Positions 6,775 to 8,487 of a DNA stretch of 8,487 nt are shown piece after piece. Below the pieces are notes generated by a model that saw nothing but the letters and a program-made list of their open reading frames with translations, searched no databases and was not told the DNA's origin. Source of the DNA: an uncultured Bacillota bacterium (GTDB taxonomy: Bacteria; Bacillota; UBA994; UBA5500); assembly GCA_937874815.1 (NCBI GenBank), contig CALNBW010000166.1, positions 1 to 8,487 of the forward strand, in the 5' to 3' direction. How positions within the stretch are numbered: the stretch's first letter is position 1; each line of letters begins with the position of its first letter. A program made the translations under genes and the position numbers.

Positions 6775-7824
6775 ATGAAAAAGGCCAACAAAATCTTGGA
6801 AGTGAAGGATCTATCTGTTTCCTTTAACACCTACGGGGGAACTGTTGAGGCCGTGAGAGGGATATCCTTTGATCTTTATGAGGGCGAAACACTGGCTATC
6901 GTGGGAGAGTCGGGCTCTGGGAAATCGGTTACAATTCGCGCGATCCTGGGCATCCTGGCAAGAAACGCTGTGATCAAGGGCGGTAAAATACTATATCGGG
7001 GCCAGGATTTGACCAAGCTTGATGAGGATGAGTTTCATAAAATCCGCGGGAAGCTTATATCTTTGGTCTTTCAGGACCCGTTATCGGCCCTAAATCCGAT
7101 AATGAAGATTGGCAAACAGATAACCGAAGCTCTGCAGCTATCTCTTAATTTGTCCAAAAAAGAGGCACGAGATAGGGCGATTGATTTAATGAAAGCAGTT
7201 GCTATTCCAGAGCCAGAGAAAAGATTCAACCAATATCCTTTTCAGTTTTCCGGGGGGATGCGGCAACGGATTGTAATAGCAATTGCGTTAGCAAGTGAGC
7301 CCGAGATACTCATTTGTGACGAGCCCACCACGGCCCTGGATGTAACAGTGCAGGCTCAAATTCTTGAGCTAATAGCGGAGATGAAAGGGCGACGCAATCT
7401 GTCGGTCATTTTCATCACGCATGACCTAGGCGTGGTTGCAAGTGTTGCAGATAGAGTTTCGGTAATGTATGCGGGGAAGATTGTGGAGACAGGGACAGTG
7501 GAGGAGATCTTCTACGAACCGAAGCATCCATATACTTGGGCACTACTGTCTTCAATGCCTGACCTGGAGACAAAAGAAACGCTGTTTTCCATCCCGGGCA
7601 CCCCTCCAAATATGTTATATCCGCCTGCCGGCGATGCTTTCGCTGAGCGTAACCAATATGCGTTGCGTGCCGATTTTCAGCAGCACCCCCCTTTCTTCAA
7701 AGTGTCGGATACGCATTACGCCGCTACTTGGCTATTGCATCCGGAAGCGCCACAAGTGGAACCTCCCCAGGCGCTAAAAGAACGTATTGATAGGATGATG
7801 CGGAGGAGGCTAGGGCATGAGTGA
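6775..7824 (+). CDS. Peptide-type ABC transporter ATPase, OppD/AmiE-like, lacking the C-terminal iron-sulfur cysteines
   Basis: This ATP-binding subunit drives import together with the OppF-type protein. Numbering from ATG 6775, all motifs are intact: Walker A G-E-S-G-S-G-K-S at 44-51, Q-loop Gln100 in V-F-Q-D-P, signature F-S-G-G-M-R-Q-R at 158-165, Walker B I-L-I-C-D-E ending at Glu183, and switch His216 in I-T-H-D-L-G. The oligo_HPN C-terminal region follows (E-P-K-H-P-Y-T-W-A-L-L near 248-258, P-G-T-P-P-N at 274-279). In DppD-type proteins four cysteines here bind an iron-sulfur cluster. At those positions this protein has Asp287, Asn293, Asp300 and Thr318, so no cluster is expected. The same kind of cysteine-free tail is, as I recall, usual in streptococcal/lactococcal AmiE and OppD. 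The 349-residue length is normal. The last 8 bases overlap the next gene (ATGAGTGA), a sign of translational coupling. ATG 6769 is an alternative start. Confidence 0.94.
   Translation: MKKANKILEVKDLSVSFNTYGGTVEAVRGISFDLYEGETLAIVGESGSGKSVTIRAILGILARNAVIKGGKILYRGQDLTKLDEDEFHKIRGKLISLVFQDPLSALNPIMKIGKQITEALQLSLNLSKKEARDRAIDLMKAVAIPEPEKRFNQYPFQFSGGMRQRIVIAIALASEPEILICDEPTTALDVTVQAQILELIAEMKGRRNLSVIFITHDLGVVASVADRVSVMYAGKIVETGTVEEIFYEPKHPYTWALLSSMPDLETKETLFSIPGTPPNMLYPPAGDAFAERNQYALRADFQQHPPFFKVSDTHYAATWLLHPEAPQVEPPQALKERIDRMMRRRLGHE
7802..7809 (+). promoter_or_regulatory. Shine-Dalgarno site of the OppF-type ATPase gene
   Basis: GGAGGAGG lies inside the end of the OppD-type gene, 7 bases before ATG 7817. 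The spacing is good and fixes the start of the last gene, so the two ATPase genes overlap by 8 bases. Confidence 0.75.
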
Positions 7825-8487
7825 AGTGGCAGCGTTAGGGATGGAAAAGAAAACGATACTGGACGTGCAAAACCTGAAGATGTATTTCACGTCCGGTACG
7901 GGGAAGCGGAGTATGCAAGTAAAAGCCGTGGATGACGTAAGCTTCAAGATATTCTCCGGCGAAACCTTTGGCCTGGTAGGTGAATCAGGCGGTAAGACGA
8001 CTACCGGGCGGGCCATTATTCGGCTCTACAACCCTACTGCCGGGAAAGTCTATTTTGAGGGGAACCTCATTTCCGGGCCGATGTCGAGGCGGGTATCCAA
8101 GCTATTGACCAGTAGAATGCAGATGGTATTCCAAGATCCTGTAGCATCACTGAACCCGCGCATGACTGTGGAAGAGATAATTGCTGAGGGCCTAAAAGTG
8201 ATGGGGATGAGGGACAGGCGGGAGAGGCTGAAGGAAGTCTACCGGGTCTTAGACATTGTTGGCCTGGCTAGCGATCACATTAACCGATACCCGCATGAAT
8301 TTAGCGGAGGGCAAAGACAGCGCATCGGGATAGCGAGGGCCATCGTGACAAAGCCGTCGCTGATTATAGCAGATGAGCCAGTCAGTGCCTTGGACGTGTC
8401 GATACAGGCGCAGATTATCAACCTTTTCAACGCGCTCAAGCAAGAAATGGGGCTAACCGTGCTCTTTATTGCCCATAATCTCTCGGT
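7817..8487 (+). CDS. Peptide-type ABC transporter ATPase, OppF/AmiF-like, 3' partial, with a shortened Walker A loop
   Basis: This is the second ATP-binding subunit and forms the ATPase pair with the OppD-type protein. The frame is open from ATG 7817 to the window end (223 full codons), so the C-terminal oligo_HPN region is missing. Visible motifs are Q-loop Gln106 in M-V-F-Q-D-P-V-A-S-L-N-P-R-M, signature F-S-G-G-Q-R-Q-R at 162-169, Walker B L-I-I-A-D-E ending at catalytic Glu187, D-loop S-A-L-D at 190-193, and switch His220 in F-I-A-H-N-L-S. All of these are normal for the OppF branch. The oddity is the Walker A region. Residues 55-62 read G-E-S-G-G-K-T-T, where the family has G-E-S-G-x-G-K-[ST]-T. 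One residue between Gly58 and Gly59 is absent, so GxxxxGK[ST] is not matched: the residue six before Lys60 is Val54. The reading frame continues normally on both sides. The ATP site containing this loop may be impaired, or three bases were lost in sequencing or assembly. Confidence 0.92.
   Translation, partial: MSEVAALGMEKKTILDVQNLKMYFTSGTGKRSMQVKAVDDVSFKIFSGETFGLVGESGGKTTTGRAIIRLYNPTAGKVYFEGNLISGPMSRRVSKLLTSRMQMVFQDPVASLNPRMTVEEIIAEGLKVMGMRDRRERLKEVYRVLDIVGLASDHINRYPHEFSGGQRQRIGIARAIVTKPSLIIADEPVSALDVSIQAQIINLFNALKQEMGLTVLFIAHNLS

Noticed and set aside
7469..7777. 102-residue forward reading frame in another frame
   Set aside because: It lies inside the OppD-type gene, whose frame carries clear family motifs; this one shows none.
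7988..7996. A frameshift in the OppF-type gene
   Set aside because: The frame is the same before and after the shortened Walker A loop, and the later motifs are all in frame; only one whole codon is missing.
8474..8482. Asn in place of Asp after the switch histidine of OppF (A-H-N-L)
   Set aside because: This form is seen in AmiF-type proteins and the histidine itself is present, so it is not a defect.

Overview
The window carries one co-directional (+ strand) gene cluster: two peptidase-family genes followed by a complete five-component peptide-type ABC importer. Its order is S41-like peptidase (5' end cut by the window edge), M28 metallopeptidase, SBP_bac_5 lipoprotein, DppB-type permease, DppC-type permease, OppD/AmiE-type ATPase, OppF/AmiF-type ATPase (3' end cut by the window edge). 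There are no RNA genes, mobile elements, CRISPR arrays or opposite-strand genes that I can support, and no non-coding stretch longer than about 117 bases.

The organism is probably a Gram-positive-type bacterium of the Bacillota (Firmicutes), perhaps a clostridial or related anaerobic lineage. This is inferred from strong purine-rich Shine-Dalgarno sites, a lipoprotein-type binding protein, GTG starts, tight overlaps, and the AmiE-like OppD variant whose C-terminal domain lacks cysteines. By eye, base composition is near 50% GC and uniform, so nothing points to recent transfer. The species cannot be named from this window.

Layout: bases 1-1284 encode the end of an S41-like protein with a PDZ-like region and a catalytic-serine region. 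Bases 1316-2737 encode an M28 aminopeptidase-like enzyme with a PA insert and all metal ligands, but no export signal. Bases 2798-4555 encode the lipid-anchored solute-binding protein. A 117-base gap (4556-4672) then carries two tandem RNA hairpins, one of them with an 11-bp perfect stem. After it the two permeases (4673-5626 and 5607-6761) and two ATPases (6775-7824 and 7817 onward) follow with overlaps or a very short gap.

Working model (inference): the binding protein captures peptides or a related substrate, the BC permeases and DF ATPases import it, and the cytoplasmic M28 enzyme trims the cargo. The S41-like protein may process peptides or proteins before uptake or during turnover. The intercistronic hairpins would allow more binding protein than membrane components from one transcript.

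The most surprising detail is in the last gene. Its Walker A loop reads G-E-S-G-G-K-T, one residue short of the GxxxxGK[ST] consensus, while the reading frame and every other ATPase motif visible are intact. This is either a real P-loop lesion in OppF or a precise in-frame sequence error. I did not see a clearly new type of system; the importer architecture itself is well known.
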